A DNA stretch of 64,000 nucleotides from assembly GCF_003751225.1 (NCBI RefSeq), contig NZ_RJKE01000001.1:6076001-6140000 (forward strand), in the 5' to 3' direction. Of the stretch, positions 22,388 to 31,307 are shown one piece after another; position 1 is the stretch's first letter, and each line of letters begins with the position of its first letter. The position numbers and the translations under genes were made by a program. The notes beneath the pieces are model-generated. The model saw nothing but the letters and a program-made list of their open reading frames with translations, ran no database searches and was not told where the DNA came from. Source of the DNA: Actinocorallia herbida. GTDB lineage: Bacteria > Actinomycetota > Actinomycetes > Streptosporangiales > Streptosporangiaceae.

Positions 22388-23308
22388 GAGCCTTTTCCAG
22401 CAGTCTTGTCCGGGCTGCTGATCACGACATGATCGCGGGTGGTGTGACTGGCTGCGGACGTGAAGAAACCCCTGGTAGGAGAGGTGGTCTCTGACCTCCG
22501 CCCCCCGCAACCAGAGGTTTCACGTGCTGTTCTATCGTGCTTCGCTGCCTTTGTCGCGCTCGACCCTGAACTACCTGGCCGGGCTCGTCCGGCGGGAGCG
22601 GGTGAAGCTGAGGAGCAAGGGCCGGGCGCTGAATCCCGGGCAGCAGGCGCTGATGGCGGTCGCGTATTTGAAGAAGGGTGAGACGTATCAGCAGCTCGGA
22701 GCGGGTTTCGGGGTCGGGACGACGACCGCGTGGAGGTACGTGAACGAGGTCGTGGCAGGCTGTCGGCCCGCTCGCCCAAGCTCGACAAGGCGCTCGCCCG
22801 GGCGAAGAAGGACGGGCTCGGGCATCTGATCCTGGACGGCACCCTGATCCCGATCGACCGGCTGCGCGCCGACCGGCTCTTCTACTCCGGCAAACACAAG
22901 AAACACGGCATGAATCTCCAGGTCATCGCCGGTCCGGATGGGCAGATCGTGTGGGTGTCAGGTGCTGTGCCCGGCTCGATCCACGACCTGACAGCCGCCC
23001 GCAACTGGGGCATCATCCGCGCCCTGACCACCTGCGGGCTGCTGGTCCTGGCCGACAAAGGCTACATAGGCGCCGACCCGGCGATTCTCGTCCCGTACAA
23101 GGGCAAGGACAAGCCCGCCCCGCAGAAGCAGGCCAACCGCTCCCACGCCAAGCTCCGCGGCCCAGGCGAACGCGCGAACGCACAGCTCAAGTCATGGAAG
23201 ATCCTCACCAAACTCCGCTGCTGCCCCCACCGCGCCGGCCACCTCGCCAAAGCCATCAGCGTCCTACAAAACCGCGAAGCCGCCCTCACCCTGTGATGAA
23301 AAAGGCTC
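22388..23308 (+). mobile_element. second copy of the 0.9-kb IS, AAT target duplication
   Basis: The left end is GAGCCTTTTCCAGC at 22388 and the right end, inverted, is GAGCCTTTTTCATC ending at 23308. AAT flanks it at 22385-22387 and 23309-23311. It encodes a transposase of the same family as the nested IS but clearly diverged, so it is a related element and not a fresh copy. Confidence 0.85.
22524..23296 (+). pseudogene. frameshifted IS5-family transposase
   Basis: The first frame (from ATG 22524) runs from LSRSTLNYLAGLVRRERVK to WRYVNEVVAG; the second, from about 22763, runs from LSARSPKLDKALARA to the end with LILDGTLIPIDR, VLADKGYIGAD and PGERANAQLKSW. Comparison with the intact sibling (EVVALLSSRSPKL) shows one base missing at about 22755-22763. 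Some IS5-group elements use programmed frameshifting, but the sibling needs none and no slippery run is seen, so I call this a disabling mutation. Confidence 0.82.
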
Positions 23309-23424
23309 AATGACATGCTCTGGTCCCCTCGCCCTCGCGGGTCCGGGTAAGTCATCGATCCCAGGAATATTCCTCCAATTCCTCCCGGCTGAACCGGGGA
23401 TATAACAGGGCGCCTCGTGGCGCA

Positions 23425-24057
23425 CGTGTGCAGAGCGTCAGCGGTGATGACTTTCCCGGCCAGATCGAGCGGGGCGAGCAACGGGGCGAACGCCGGGATC
23501 TGGTTGCTTTTGGCCTCGACCTGGCGTTGAGCGATGACGAGCTGGTCGTGGTGCAGGGCCGCGGCGAGCAGATGAACGGCCGTGCCGTCGGTGCGGCTGC
23601 CGCGCAGGGTCTTGCCATCGACCGCGATGGCGACCGGCGGAAGGTCGCCGGGGTGTTCGGCGGTCAGCCGGGCGAGGTAGCCGCCCGCCGCCTCGTCCAG
23701 GGCGTCGCCGTCCAGGCGGGCCAGTAGCCGGCCGAGTGTGCTGGCCGCCGGCAGATCCGCGCCCTGGCGCAGTCCGAGTGCTGTGAGCAGGGCGGGGTCG
23801 CAGCCCGCGATGAACCGGGTGATGCGCGCGAGTGAGGTCGCCCCGCCGAGCACCGCGAGCAGGCACAACGTCAGCAGCGGTCCCAGCCGGTAACGGCGTC
23901 CTCGACGGTCACGCGGGTCGGGCAGAGCGTCCAGCAGGTCAGCGAGTGCGGGCAGGTCGGGGAGCTCTTCGGGTGGGCAGGGCAGCACGACGTCCTCGCG
24001 GTGGCGAACGAGTACGTCGATCGGGGAAGATGGCACGCGGACGCGGCCCCTGTTCAT
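23425..24057 (-). pseudogene. ISAs1-family transposase, C-terminally truncated
   Basis: The first 211 codons are a good ISAs1/H-repeat type transposase: LLDALPDPRDRRGRRYRLGP, FIAGCDPALLTALGLRQGA, AIAVDGKTLRGSRTDG with the first Asp, and VITADALHT with the second. After ADALHT similarity stops and the frame runs into unrelated sequence before the neighbouring IS. The third catalytic residue is missing. Bases 23312-23424 hold nothing I can identify. Confidence 0.8.
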
Positions 24058-24302
24058 GATCGACTGGCTTAGGCACCAAAGATCATCGGAGGTCGCGTTC
24101 GTCGTTCACTCACCGGGGACCCTCCCCACACCAGCTCAGCCGCCCCGCCGTCCCAACTCACGAGAACGCATCAGCCCTGGTTGGCGAAGTCGCGTCGAGC
24201 ACGGCGATGATGCAGTCTGGGGTGTCGAGGCCGAGGCGGCCGTCGGCTTTGGCAACGAGGCCTCGCAGAGGCATTTCGCGAGGACGGCCGGGGCTGCAGC
24301 GC

Positions 24303-24440
24303 TCAGCCCTGGGCGGCGTGGGAGACGTGTTCCCAGTCGGACCAGGTCTTCAGGCGCTGGGCGTGAGGTGCGTGACGATGCCGACGGGCTGGGAGCCGAA
24401 CAGGATGCGCAGGGGCGGGTTGTCGGCGTCGACGGCCAGA
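24303..24440 (-). pseudogene. C-terminal relic of an SDR gene
   Basis: Reading leftward, VDADNPPLRILFGSQPV is followed after a frame change by QRLKTWSDWEHVSHAAQG and a stop at 24303. This is the usual C-terminal end of a group of actinobacterial short-chain dehydrogenases. Nothing of the NAD-binding part remains. Bases 24058-24302 hold no supported gene. Confidence 0.6.
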
Positions 24441-24760
24441 TGATCATCAGGGCCGGCGTCGGCATCGCCTACGGCGCCATGCCCGCCCTCATCATGAGCG
24501 CCGTCCCCCGCAGCGAGACCTCCGCCGCCAACAGCCTCAACTCCCTCATGCGCTCCCTCGGCACCTCCATCGGCGCCGCCGTCATCGGCGTCGTCATCGC
24601 CCAGATGACCATCACCCTCACCGCCGGCCACGCCGTCATGTCCGAAGACGGCGCCCGGGTCGGCCTCGCCGTCGGCCTGATCGCCACCGCCATCGCCCTC
24701 TTCCTCCCGACCCTCCGCCGCAAAACCGCAGCGGAAGACAACCCGACCCCATCAAGGCAC
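24440..24760 (+). pseudogene. C-terminal relic of an MFS (DHA2-type) drug transporter
   Basis: VGIAYGAMPALIMSAVPRSE, TSAANSLNSLMRSLGTSIG and GLIATAIALFLPTLRR match transmembrane segments 12-14 of EmrB/QacA-like exporters. The preceding 12 segments are absent, so it is a fragment. It abuts the SDR relic on the other strand, and both are probably leftovers of rearrangement by the adjacent mobile elements. From 24780 to 25023 nothing was recognised. Confidence 0.72.
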
Positions 24761-25023
24761 CCACCGCACCAACCCCTGCGGCCAACGCTTGACGAGAGCC
24801 CCTCGGCCGCAGCACTCGGCGCTCCGCTGTCCATGTCGTGGCGGGTCTGGCCCCTTCCGACCCGGGCACCGCTCCGATCGCACTTCATCTCCCTGCGCCT
24901 AGATCACTGTTGATGCCGCGCACGCTGCGGCCCGCGAGCGGGAGGCCGGGTCTTTCGGGGTGGAGCCGCGTCGTAGTTCACGGAGTCGATGCGGGCCCGG
25001 GCCGCTCCGGAGGCAGTGGTGGT

Positions 25024-25710
25024 TCAGGTGGTTCGGGTGCAGTTGAGGCCGAGCATGGCGTGGGCGAGGGCGTCCGGGTCGGGTGGAGGCGGGAGGGTGT
25101 CGGGCTGGGGAGCGGTAAAGGCTTGGATCATGTAGCCGACGAGGCGAGGGGAGCTCTCGGGAGCGGCTTGGGCGGTGGCGGCGATGACGCCGGCGTTGGC
25201 CATGAGCAGGATGACGAGGTCTTGTGAGGCGAAGTCGGGGCGCAGGCGGCCGGTGGCCTTGGCGCGGTCGATGAGCTTGCGGAAGTCGTCGTAGGCGCGG
25301 GCGCGTAGTTCTTCCAGGTGAGCGGCGGCGGGGAAGGTCATGGTGAGGACGTCGGCGAACCCCCGGTCGGCGGCCTGCATGGCGCACACCGCTTGTACGT
25401 AGCCGGCGAAGCCGTGCCACGGGTCGGGGTCGGCCAGGGCGGTCTCGACCGCGTCGACGTAGGCGCGCATGGTGTCGGCGAAGACCGCGTCCAGGAGGTC
25501 CGCGCGGGTGGGGAAGCGCCGGAAGAGGGTGGCGATGCCCACCCCGGCGGCGCGGGCGACCGCAGACATGGGCACGTCGATCCCGTCGGCGGCGAACGTC
25601 GTACGGGCTGCCGCGAGGATCCTCTCACGGTTGCGTTCCGCGTCCACGCGCAGCGAAGACCCGCCCGGGCAGAGGCTGTGACCTGGGGTGTTGTCATCGG
25701 CGCTGCTCAT
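25024..25710 (-). CDS. TetR family regulator of redox module A
   Basis: The DNA-binding region has DAERNRERILAAARTTFAAD and VARAAGVGIATLFRRFPTRA. The rest (DPDPWHGFAGYVQAVCAMQ, SQDLVILLMANAGVIAAT) is closely similar to the TetR at 63080-63817, so the two are paralogs and may share operators. ATG 25710 is used; in-frame ATGs at 25719 and 25722 are alternatives and none has a clear ribosome site. It diverges from the quinone oxidoreductase gene with two palindromes between them. Confidence 0.88.
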   Translation of the reverse strand: MSSADDNTPGHSLCPGGSSLRVDAERNRERILAAARTTFAADGIDVPMSAVARAAGVGIATLFRRFPTRADLLDAVFADTMRAYVDAVETALADPDPWHGFAGYVQAVCAMQAADRGFADVLTMTFPAAAHLEELRARAYDDFRKLIDRAKATGRLRPDFASQDLVILLMANAGVIAATAQAAPESSPRLVGYMIQAFTAPQPDTLPPPPDPDALAHAMLGLNCTRTT

Positions 25711-25732
25711 GCAGCCCATCATAGTCCGCAAA

Positions 25733-25792
25733 TGGAAGAAGCTTTCCAGTTGAGGTGTTACAGTCGGCGAAGGAAACGGAAAGCCCTTTCCG
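25733..25792. promoter_or_regulatory. pair of 16-bp palindromes, predicted operator of module A
   Basis: TGGAAGAAGCTTTCCA at 25733-25748 and CGGAAAGCCCTTTCCG at 25777-25792, 44 bases centre to centre. The first lies just before the TetR start, the second just before the oxidoreductase start. The same 16-bp pattern is found at 32768, 32804, 60583, 60627 and 63042. Confidence 0.75.
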
Positions 25793-25811
25793 ATTGATGT
25801 TGGGAGATCTC

Positions 25812-26747
25812 ATGCGTGCTCTGGCTGTGGAGTCGGTTCCGGCGTCCCCGCAGGTCCGCGAGGTGGACGCGCCGCGTCCGGCGGCGGGGGAGGTGCTGGT
25901 GGCGGTGGCGTCGGCGTCGGTGAACGGCTTCGACGCCGCGACCGCCGCCGGGTATCTGCAGGGGGCGATGGAGCACCGGTACCCGCTGGTGCTCGGCAAG
26001 GACTTCGCCGGGACGATCACCGGGCTCGGCGAGGGCGTCAAGGGCTTCAGCGTCGGCGACCGGGTGTTCGGTGTGGTGATGAAGCCGGTCCTGGAGGTCG
26101 GGTCGCTCGCCCAGTACGTGACCGTGCCCGCCGCCTACGGCATCGCCCGTATCCCGCAGGGCCTGTCGGTGCAGGAGGCGGGTGCGCTCGGCCTGGCCGG
26201 GGCAGCGGCCCTGGGCAGCGTCGATGCGGTCGGCCTGGGTGAGGGCCAGACGGTGCTCGTCTCGGGGGCGACCGGCGGGGTCGGCGCGCTCGCGGTCCAG
26301 CTGGCCGCGGCTCGCGGCGCGCGGGTGATCGCGACCGCCCGCCCTGGCGATGAGGCCGGCTTCGTCACCGGCCTGGCACCGAAGGCCGAGATCGTCGACT
26401 ACACCCGCGATCTGGAGTCAGAGGTGAGCAGGCTCGCCCCCGAGGGCGTTGACGCGGTGCTGCACCTGGCCGGTGACGGTGCCCAGCTCGCCGGTCTGCT
26501 GCGGGCGGGCGGCCAGATCGCCTCCACCCTCGGCTTCGGCCCCGACGCCGTCGCGGGCCAGAACATCACCGCGCATTCGGTGATGGCCGACCCCAATGCC
26601 CGGACCCTGACGATGCTGGCCGACCTGGCGGCCTCCGGCGCGCTGCGCGTGCCGGTCACCGCGGCTTGGCCGCTGGAGCAGGCGCACGAGGCGTTCGCCG
26701 CGTTCGGCGCCGGAGCCCTCGGCAAGCTCGCCGTCACCTGCTCCTGA
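25812..26747 (+). CDS. zinc-independent quinone oxidoreductase-like (MDR family) protein
   Basis: NADP-dependent medium-chain reductase without zinc ligands, 311 residues. GKDFAGTITGLGEGVKGFSV is the N-terminal GroES-like domain and VLVSGATGGVGALAVQLAAA the Rossmann NADP site. No structural-zinc cysteine cluster is present. ATG 25812 follows GGGAG at 25802; an ATG at 25797 is less likely. Such enzymes reduce quinones or reactive enals. It is the first gene of module A and is about as similar to the copy at 60662 as its TetR neighbour is to its own paralog. Confidence 0.9.
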   Translation: MRALAVESVPASPQVREVDAPRPAAGEVLVAVASASVNGFDAATAAGYLQGAMEHRYPLVLGKDFAGTITGLGEGVKGFSVGDRVFGVVMKPVLEVGSLAQYVTVPAAYGIARIPQGLSVQEAGALGLAGAAALGSVDAVGLGEGQTVLVSGATGGVGALAVQLAAARGARVIATARPGDEAGFVTGLAPKAEIVDYTRDLESEVSRLAPEGVDAVLHLAGDGAQLAGLLRAGGQIASTLGFGPDAVAGQNITAHSVMADPNARTLTMLADLAASGALRVPVTAAWPLEQAHEAFAAFGAGALGKLAVTCS

Positions 26748-26777
26748 CACTCTCCCCCTTCCTGTAAGGAGCCCCCG

Positions 26778-27149
26778 ATGAACGTGACCCTGTGGATAGT
26801 GCAGGGCATCCTGGCCGCCATGTTCGGTATGGCCGGCGTGATGAAGTCCACCCAGCCCCGCGAGAAGCTCGTCGGCTCACTCCCGTGGGTCGAGGACTTC
26901 TCCACCCCGATCGTGCGGCTCATCGGCGTGGTCGAGTTCGCCGCGGCGCTCGGCCTGGTCCTCCCGGCCGCGACCGGCATAGTCCCGATCCTCACCCCGC
27001 TCGCGGCCTCGGGTCTGGTGGTCGTGATGGTCGGAGCGATCATCACTCACGTCCGCCGCAAGGAGCCGCAGGCGATCGTCTTCAACGCCGTTCTGCTCGT
27101 CGCCGCGGCGTTCGTCGCCTGGGGACGCTTCGGTCCCCACTCTCTCTAG
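26778..27149 (+). CDS. DoxX family membrane protein
   Basis: A 123-residue integral membrane protein with four hydrophobic segments: about 5-22, 46-66, 70-88 and 98-116. GILAAMFGMAGVMKSTQPRE and VRLIGVVEFAAALGLVLPAA are DoxX hallmarks. DoxX-like proteins are linked to quinone or thiosulfate redox reactions and to oxidative-stress complexes, which suits its place between two NAD(P)-dependent enzymes. It starts 30 bases after the oxidoreductase and is followed by a strong hairpin. A broken copy lies at 62803-63036. Confidence 0.88.
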   Translation: MNVTLWIVQGILAAMFGMAGVMKSTQPREKLVGSLPWVEDFSTPIVRLIGVVEFAAALGLVLPAATGIVPILTPLAASGLVVVMVGAIITHVRRKEPQAIVFNAVLLVAAAFVAWGRFGPHSL

Positions 27150-27153
27150 GAAA

Positions 27154-27193
27154 CCCAGGGCAGGGGCACGCCACGGCGTGCCCCTGCCCTGGG
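27154..27193 (+). terminator. long intercistronic hairpin after the DoxX gene
   Basis: Arms 27154-27172 and 27175-27193 are perfect 19-bp complements (CCCAGGGCAGGGGCACGCC and its inverse). It starts four bases after the DoxX stop and ends 38 bases before the next gene. There is no T-run, so partial termination or mRNA protection is as likely as full termination. Confidence 0.6.
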
Positions 27194-27231
27194 TCGTCGC
27201 CCCCAAAGCACACCCCTTCTAGGAGTCCCTG

Positions 27232-27870
27232 ATGCGCGTCACCGTCTTCGGAGCCACCGGCAAGATCGGCCGCCTGGTCGTCGACCAGCTCCTGGCTCAC
27301 GGCCACCATGTCGTCGCCTTCGCCCGCGACCCCTCCAAAGTGCACCGCACCGACCCCCACTTGACCGTGATCACCGGTCAGCTGTCCGACACCGACGCCG
27401 TCGGCCGCGCCGTCACCGGCAGCGACGCCGTCGTCAGCGCGCTCGGCCCGTCGCTGAAGCGCTCCACCCCGGCCGGGCCGCTCGCCGCCGGTACCCGCAC
27501 CATCGTCGATGCGATGAAGGCCGCCGGAGTCCGGCGGATCATCGGCCTCGCCACCCCCTCCCTCGCGGACCCGCGCGATGCCAGGCACTGGAAGCACACC
27601 GTCCTGCCGGTCATGGCCCGCCTGGCCTTCCCCAACGCCCTCACCGACTTGGGCCGAATGACCGAGGCGATCACCGGCTCCGGCCTCGACTACACCATCG
27701 CCCGCATCACCAACCCCACCGACAAGCCCGGCACCGGCCGCATCCGCGCCGGATACCTCGGCCACGACAAGATCGGCTCCGCCATGAGCCGCGCCGACAT
27801 CGCCGCCTTCCTCATCGGCCAGCTCACCGACCCCCGCTACAGCCGCTCCATGCCCGCCATCAGCAACTAG
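27232..27870 (+). CDS. NAD(P)H-binding (NmrA/atypical SDR) protein
   Basis: Begins MRVTVFGATGKIGRLVVDQL, the GATGxxG motif of atypical SDR or NmrA-like proteins, followed by HHVVAFARDPSKV where a basic residue suggests NADP(H). It lacks a YxxxK in the usual place, as expected in this class. The 212-residue product may be a flavin/quinone reductase-like enzyme or a redox sensor. It shares the transcript with the QOR and DoxX genes unless the upstream hairpin stops it, and lies 16 bases before the LLM gene. Confidence 0.85.
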   Translation: MRVTVFGATGKIGRLVVDQLLAHGHHVVAFARDPSKVHRTDPHLTVITGQLSDTDAVGRAVTGSDAVVSALGPSLKRSTPAGPLAAGTRTIVDAMKAAGVRRIIGLATPSLADPRDARHWKHTVLPVMARLAFPNALTDLGRMTEAITGSGLDYTIARITNPTDKPGTGRIRAGYLGHDKIGSAMSRADIAAFLIGQLTDPRYSRSMPAISN

Positions 27871-27886
27871 GCCCAGGAACCCTGTC

Positions 27887-28936
27887 ATGACCTTCGAACT
27901 CGGCGTCTACTCCTTCGGCAACACCCCGCGCCAGGCCGACGGAAGCCGCGGCCCCACCGCCCAGGCCATCCGCGACGTGCTGGAGGCCATCAAACTCGCC
28001 GACGAGGTCGGGCTGGACTACTTCGGCGTGGGCGAGCACCACATGCGGACCATGCCGCTGTCCTCGCCCACCTCCCTCATCAACGCCGCAGCAGCCGCCA
28101 CCAGCCGGATCAAGCTCAGTACCGCGGTCACCGTCCTGCCGACCGACGACCCCATCCGCGTCTTCCAGCAACTCGCCACCGCCGCCGCCCTCGCCCCCGG
28201 ACGCATCGAACTCGTCGCCGGACGCGGATCGTCCACCATCACGTTCCCGCTGTTCGACCACGACGAGAACGACTACGACATGCTCTTCGCCTCCAAGCTG
28301 GAGCTGCTCATGGCAGTCAACGCGAGCGAGAACGTCACCTGGCACGGCCCCCACCGCACACGCCCCCTCCAGAACGCCACGATCTTCCCGCGGCCCGAGC
28401 AGCCGCTGAAGATCTGGCTCGGTACCGGCGGCAGCCCCGGCTCGGTCTACCGCGCCGTCGAACTCGGGCTCCCGATGTTCCTGGGCATCCTCGGCGGCAC
28501 ACCCGAGCACTGGGCCCAGTACGGGCACGCCTACCGCAAAGCCTGGACCCAGGCCGGCCACCCCGCCGAGCAAGCCGACATCGCGGTCGCCGTGCACGGC
28601 TTCGTCGCCGACACCGGCGCCCAGGCCCGCTCCACCTACCTGGAGTACGAGCACCGCATGATGGCCGACGGCATGGCCGAACTGGGCCGCCCGGCCCCGC
28701 GCCGGGCCGACCGCTCCGCGGCCCTCGGCCCCGGCGGCATGGTCTTCGCCGGCGGCCCCGACGAGATCGCCGACCGCATCCTCCACCTCCACGGCCTGCT
28801 CAGCCACACTCGCCAGATCCTCCAGATGGACGTCGGCGGCATGCCCCAGCGCGATGTCCTGCGCGGCATCGAACTGCTCGGCACGAAGGTGCTCCCGCAG
28901 ATCCGCGCCGAACTCGCCCGGCCCCGGACGGCCTAG
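27887..28936 (+). CDS. LLM class flavin-dependent oxidoreductase (module A)
   Basis: Luciferase-like TIM-barrel monooxygenase of 349 residues using reduced FMN or F420. LADEVGLDYFGVGEHH (about 44-59), KLSTAVTVLPTDDPIRVFQQ (about 77-96) and RIELVAGRGSS are the conserved barrel elements, and IWLGTGGSPGSVYRAVELGL is the phosphate-binding part. ELLGTKVLPQIRAEL ends it. The final QMDVGGMP block is shared with the copy at 61752. It closes the module A operon, and a terminator hairpin follows 46 bases downstream. Confidence 0.92.
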   Translation: MTFELGVYSFGNTPRQADGSRGPTAQAIRDVLEAIKLADEVGLDYFGVGEHHMRTMPLSSPTSLINAAAAATSRIKLSTAVTVLPTDDPIRVFQQLATAAALAPGRIELVAGRGSSTITFPLFDHDENDYDMLFASKLELLMAVNASENVTWHGPHRTRPLQNATIFPRPEQPLKIWLGTGGSPGSVYRAVELGLPMFLGILGGTPEHWAQYGHAYRKAWTQAGHPAEQADIAVAVHGFVADTGAQARSTYLEYEHRMMADGMAELGRPAPRRADRSAALGPGGMVFAGGPDEIADRILHLHGLLSHTRQILQMDVGGMPQRDVLRGIELLGTKVLPQIRAELARPRTA

Positions 28937-28982
28937 CCCGGCGTTCCCGCCACGGTCCGCAAGAGCTCCTGAGCGGAGGGTC

Positions 28983-29015
28983 CTGCCGCAGACAACGTCC
29001 TGTTGTCTGCGGCAG
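28983..29015. terminator. hairpin terminator between the LLM and MMPL genes
   Basis: CTGCCGCAGACAAC at 28983-28996 pairs perfectly with 29002-29015 over a five-base loop. It sits between convergent genes and can serve both directions. Confidence 0.75.
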
Positions 29016-29096
29016 CGTGGAACTCGACCTTTGGTGGTGGCCGCGGACCTCCTCCGGAGCTCCGCGGTCGACGTGGGTCTCGCCTCCGCCGGTCGA

Positions 29097-31268
29097 TCAC
29101 ACGGTTCCGGCCGGTTCCTTGTCCGGGAGCGGGGGCGCGAGGGCGGACTCCAGGTCGGTGCCTTCGATGTCGAGGTGCGGGAGGCGTCTGTCCAGGGCGC
29201 GGGGGATCCACCAGGCGGCTTTGCCGAGCAGGGCCATCGCGGCGGGGATGAGGGCCATCCTGACGATGAACGCGTCGACGAGGACGCCAACGGCGAGACC
29301 GAAGGCCATCGCCTTGATCATGGGGTTGTCGAGCATGACGAAACCGGCGAAGACGGCGAACATGATGAGGGCGGCGGCGGTGATGACCCTTGCGCTGTGC
29401 CCGATGCCCTCCTCGATGGCCTCACGCGGGGTACTGCCGTGGGTGTGGGCCTCGTGGATGCGGGAGACGAGGAAGACCTCGTAGTCCATGGCGAGGCCGA
29501 AGAGCACACCGATCAGGATGATCGGCAGGAGGCTGGGGACCGGGGCGGCCTCGTGCACACCGAAGACGTCCGCGAGCCAGCCCCATTGGAACACCGCGAC
29601 CACGGCTCCGAAGGAGGCCGCCACCGACAGCAGGAAGCCCAGCGCGGCCTTCAGCGGGACCAGCACGGAGCGGAAGACCACGGTGAGCAGAACGATGGCG
29701 AGGCCGACGACCACCAGCAGGTAGGTCGGCAGAGCGTCGGCGACGGCCTCGGAGAGGTCGATGTTGACGGCGACCTGTCCCGTCACCCGCAGTTCGGCGT
29801 CCTGGCTCTGGCGGAAGTCGTCGGCCGTGCCCCGGATGGCGGTGACGAGCTCCTTGGTCGTCTCGTCGGTCGGGCCGGTCTTGGGCATGACGACGATGAT
29901 GGCGGTGTCCCCGGCGGCGTTGACGGTCGGCGGCGCGACCGCGGCCACACCGTCGAACGCGCTGATGATCCGGGTCGCCTCCGTGGCGGCGACGCCTGCA
30001 CCGCCCTTGCCGGTGTCCACCTCGACGAGCAGCGGGCCGTTGGCCCCCGGACCGAAGCGCTCCTCGATCATGTCGTAGGCCGCGCGCTGGGTGGTGTCGG
30101 TGGCGGCGACGCCGTCATCCGGCATGTTCAGCTGGAGCGACAGGGCCGGGACCGCCATGGCGCCGACCGCCAGCAGCCCCGCCGAGAGGACGAGGGCCGG
30201 GCGTCCTGTGACGAACCGTCCCCAGCGCTGCCCTCGCGTCACCCGGTGCCGCGCCGCCGCGGGCCCGATTCGGGCGCCGGCGAATCCCAGCATCGCAGGG
30301 AGCAGGGTCAACGCGATCAGGACGGAGATCGTGACGGTCCCGGCCGCGGCGAGGCCCATCGCGGTGAGGAACGGGATTCCGATGACGACGAGGCCGACGA
30401 GTGCGATGACGACGGTCAGGCCCGCGAACACCACGGCTCCCCCGGCGGTGCCCACGGCCCGGCTCGCCGCCTCATCGTGCGGGTGTCCCGCAGCGAGTTC
30501 CTGCCGATAGCGGGAGACGATGAAGAGCGCGTAGTCGATGCCGACCGCGAGCCCCAGCATGAGCGCCAGGACGGGCGTGGCCGAGCTGAGTTCGGTGAAG
30601 CCGGTGGCGGCGAGGATGCCGCACAGGCCGACCATGACCCCGATGAGCGCGGTGAGGATCGGCAGTCCGGCCGCGACCATGGAGCCGAGCGTGATGAACA
30701 GGACGACGAAGGCGACCAGCACTCCGATGGCCTCCATCGGCCCGACACCGGGGTTCTCCTGGTAGACCGGCCCGCTGAACTCCACCTCGAGGCCGGCCTG
30801 GCGTGCTTGCGCGGCAGCCTCCTGGAGCGCTTCCCGGCCCGTTTCGCCGACGTCCTGGGCCGCGACCGAGTAGCCGATCTGCGCCATCGCGTGGGTCCGG
30901 CCCGCCGACAGCGTCTTGGCCCCATAGGGGTCGCTCACGGACACGACCCGGTCGTCGTGGGCGCGGACGGCCTGGAGCGTGCTCTCGACCGCCGCTCTGA
31001 CGTCCGGGTGGGTGATCTTCCGGCCTTCGGGCGCGGCGAAGACGGCGTTGGCCGTACCGCCGTCCAGGTGGGCGCCGGGGAAGCGTTCGCCCAGGTGGTC
31101 GAGCGCGGTCTGGGACTCGGAGGCGGGGATCGTGAACCGCTCCGAGGTCTGTCCGTGCAGGAGCCCGGCGGCGACACCGCCGAGCGCGAGCATCGCCAGC
31201 CACAGCGCGAGCACGCGCGTGCGGTGGCGGAAGGATGCCCTTCCGAGTCGGTACAGCAGTGTGGCCAC
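29097..31268 (-). CDS. MMPL family RND-type exporter
   Basis: A 723-residue membrane transporter with two repeats, each a hydrophobic helix, an extracytoplasmic loop and five further helices. LALMLGLAVGIDYALFIVSR and IILIGVLFGLAMDYEVFLVS are the paired MMPL signatures containing the Asp residues expected to carry protons. The first helix is at about 14-35. MMPL proteins export lipids, siderophores or drugs using the proton gradient. ATG 31268 is 39 bases after the TetR stop, so the regulator and exporter form an autoregulated operon typical of drug-efflux loci. Confidence 0.93.
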   Translation of the reverse strand: MATLLYRLGRASFRHRTRVLALWLAMLALGGVAAGLLHGQTSERFTIPASESQTALDHLGERFPGAHLDGGTANAVFAAPEGRKITHPDVRAAVESTLQAVRAHDDRVVSVSDPYGAKTLSAGRTHAMAQIGYSVAAQDVGETGREALQEAAAQARQAGLEVEFSGPVYQENPGVGPMEAIGVLVAFVVLFITLGSMVAAGLPILTALIGVMVGLCGILAATGFTELSSATPVLALMLGLAVGIDYALFIVSRYRQELAAGHPHDEAASRAVGTAGGAVVFAGLTVVIALVGLVVIGIPFLTAMGLAAAGTVTISVLIALTLLPAMLGFAGARIGPAAARHRVTRGQRWGRFVTGRPALVLSAGLLAVGAMAVPALSLQLNMPDDGVAATDTTQRAAYDMIEERFGPGANGPLLVEVDTGKGGAGVAATEATRIISAFDGVAAVAPPTVNAAGDTAIIVVMPKTGPTDETTKELVTAIRGTADDFRQSQDAELRVTGQVAVNIDLSEAVADALPTYLLVVVGLAIVLLTVVFRSVLVPLKAALGFLLSVAASFGAVVAVFQWGWLADVFGVHEAAPVPSLLPIILIGVLFGLAMDYEVFLVSRIHEAHTHGSTPREAIEEGIGHSARVITAAALIMFAVFAGFVMLDNPMIKAMAFGLAVGVLVDAFIVRMALIPAAMALLGKAAWWIPRALDRRLPHLDIEGTDLESALAPPLPDKEPAGTV

Positions 31269-31307
31269 GGAAAATCTCCTCGGTCTGCGACGGGTGGTTC
31301 GGGCGCC

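Noticed and set aside
22524-23296. Programmed frameshift in the second IS transposase
   Set aside because: The sibling element has a single frame through the same place and there is no slippery run, so a simple deletion is more likely.
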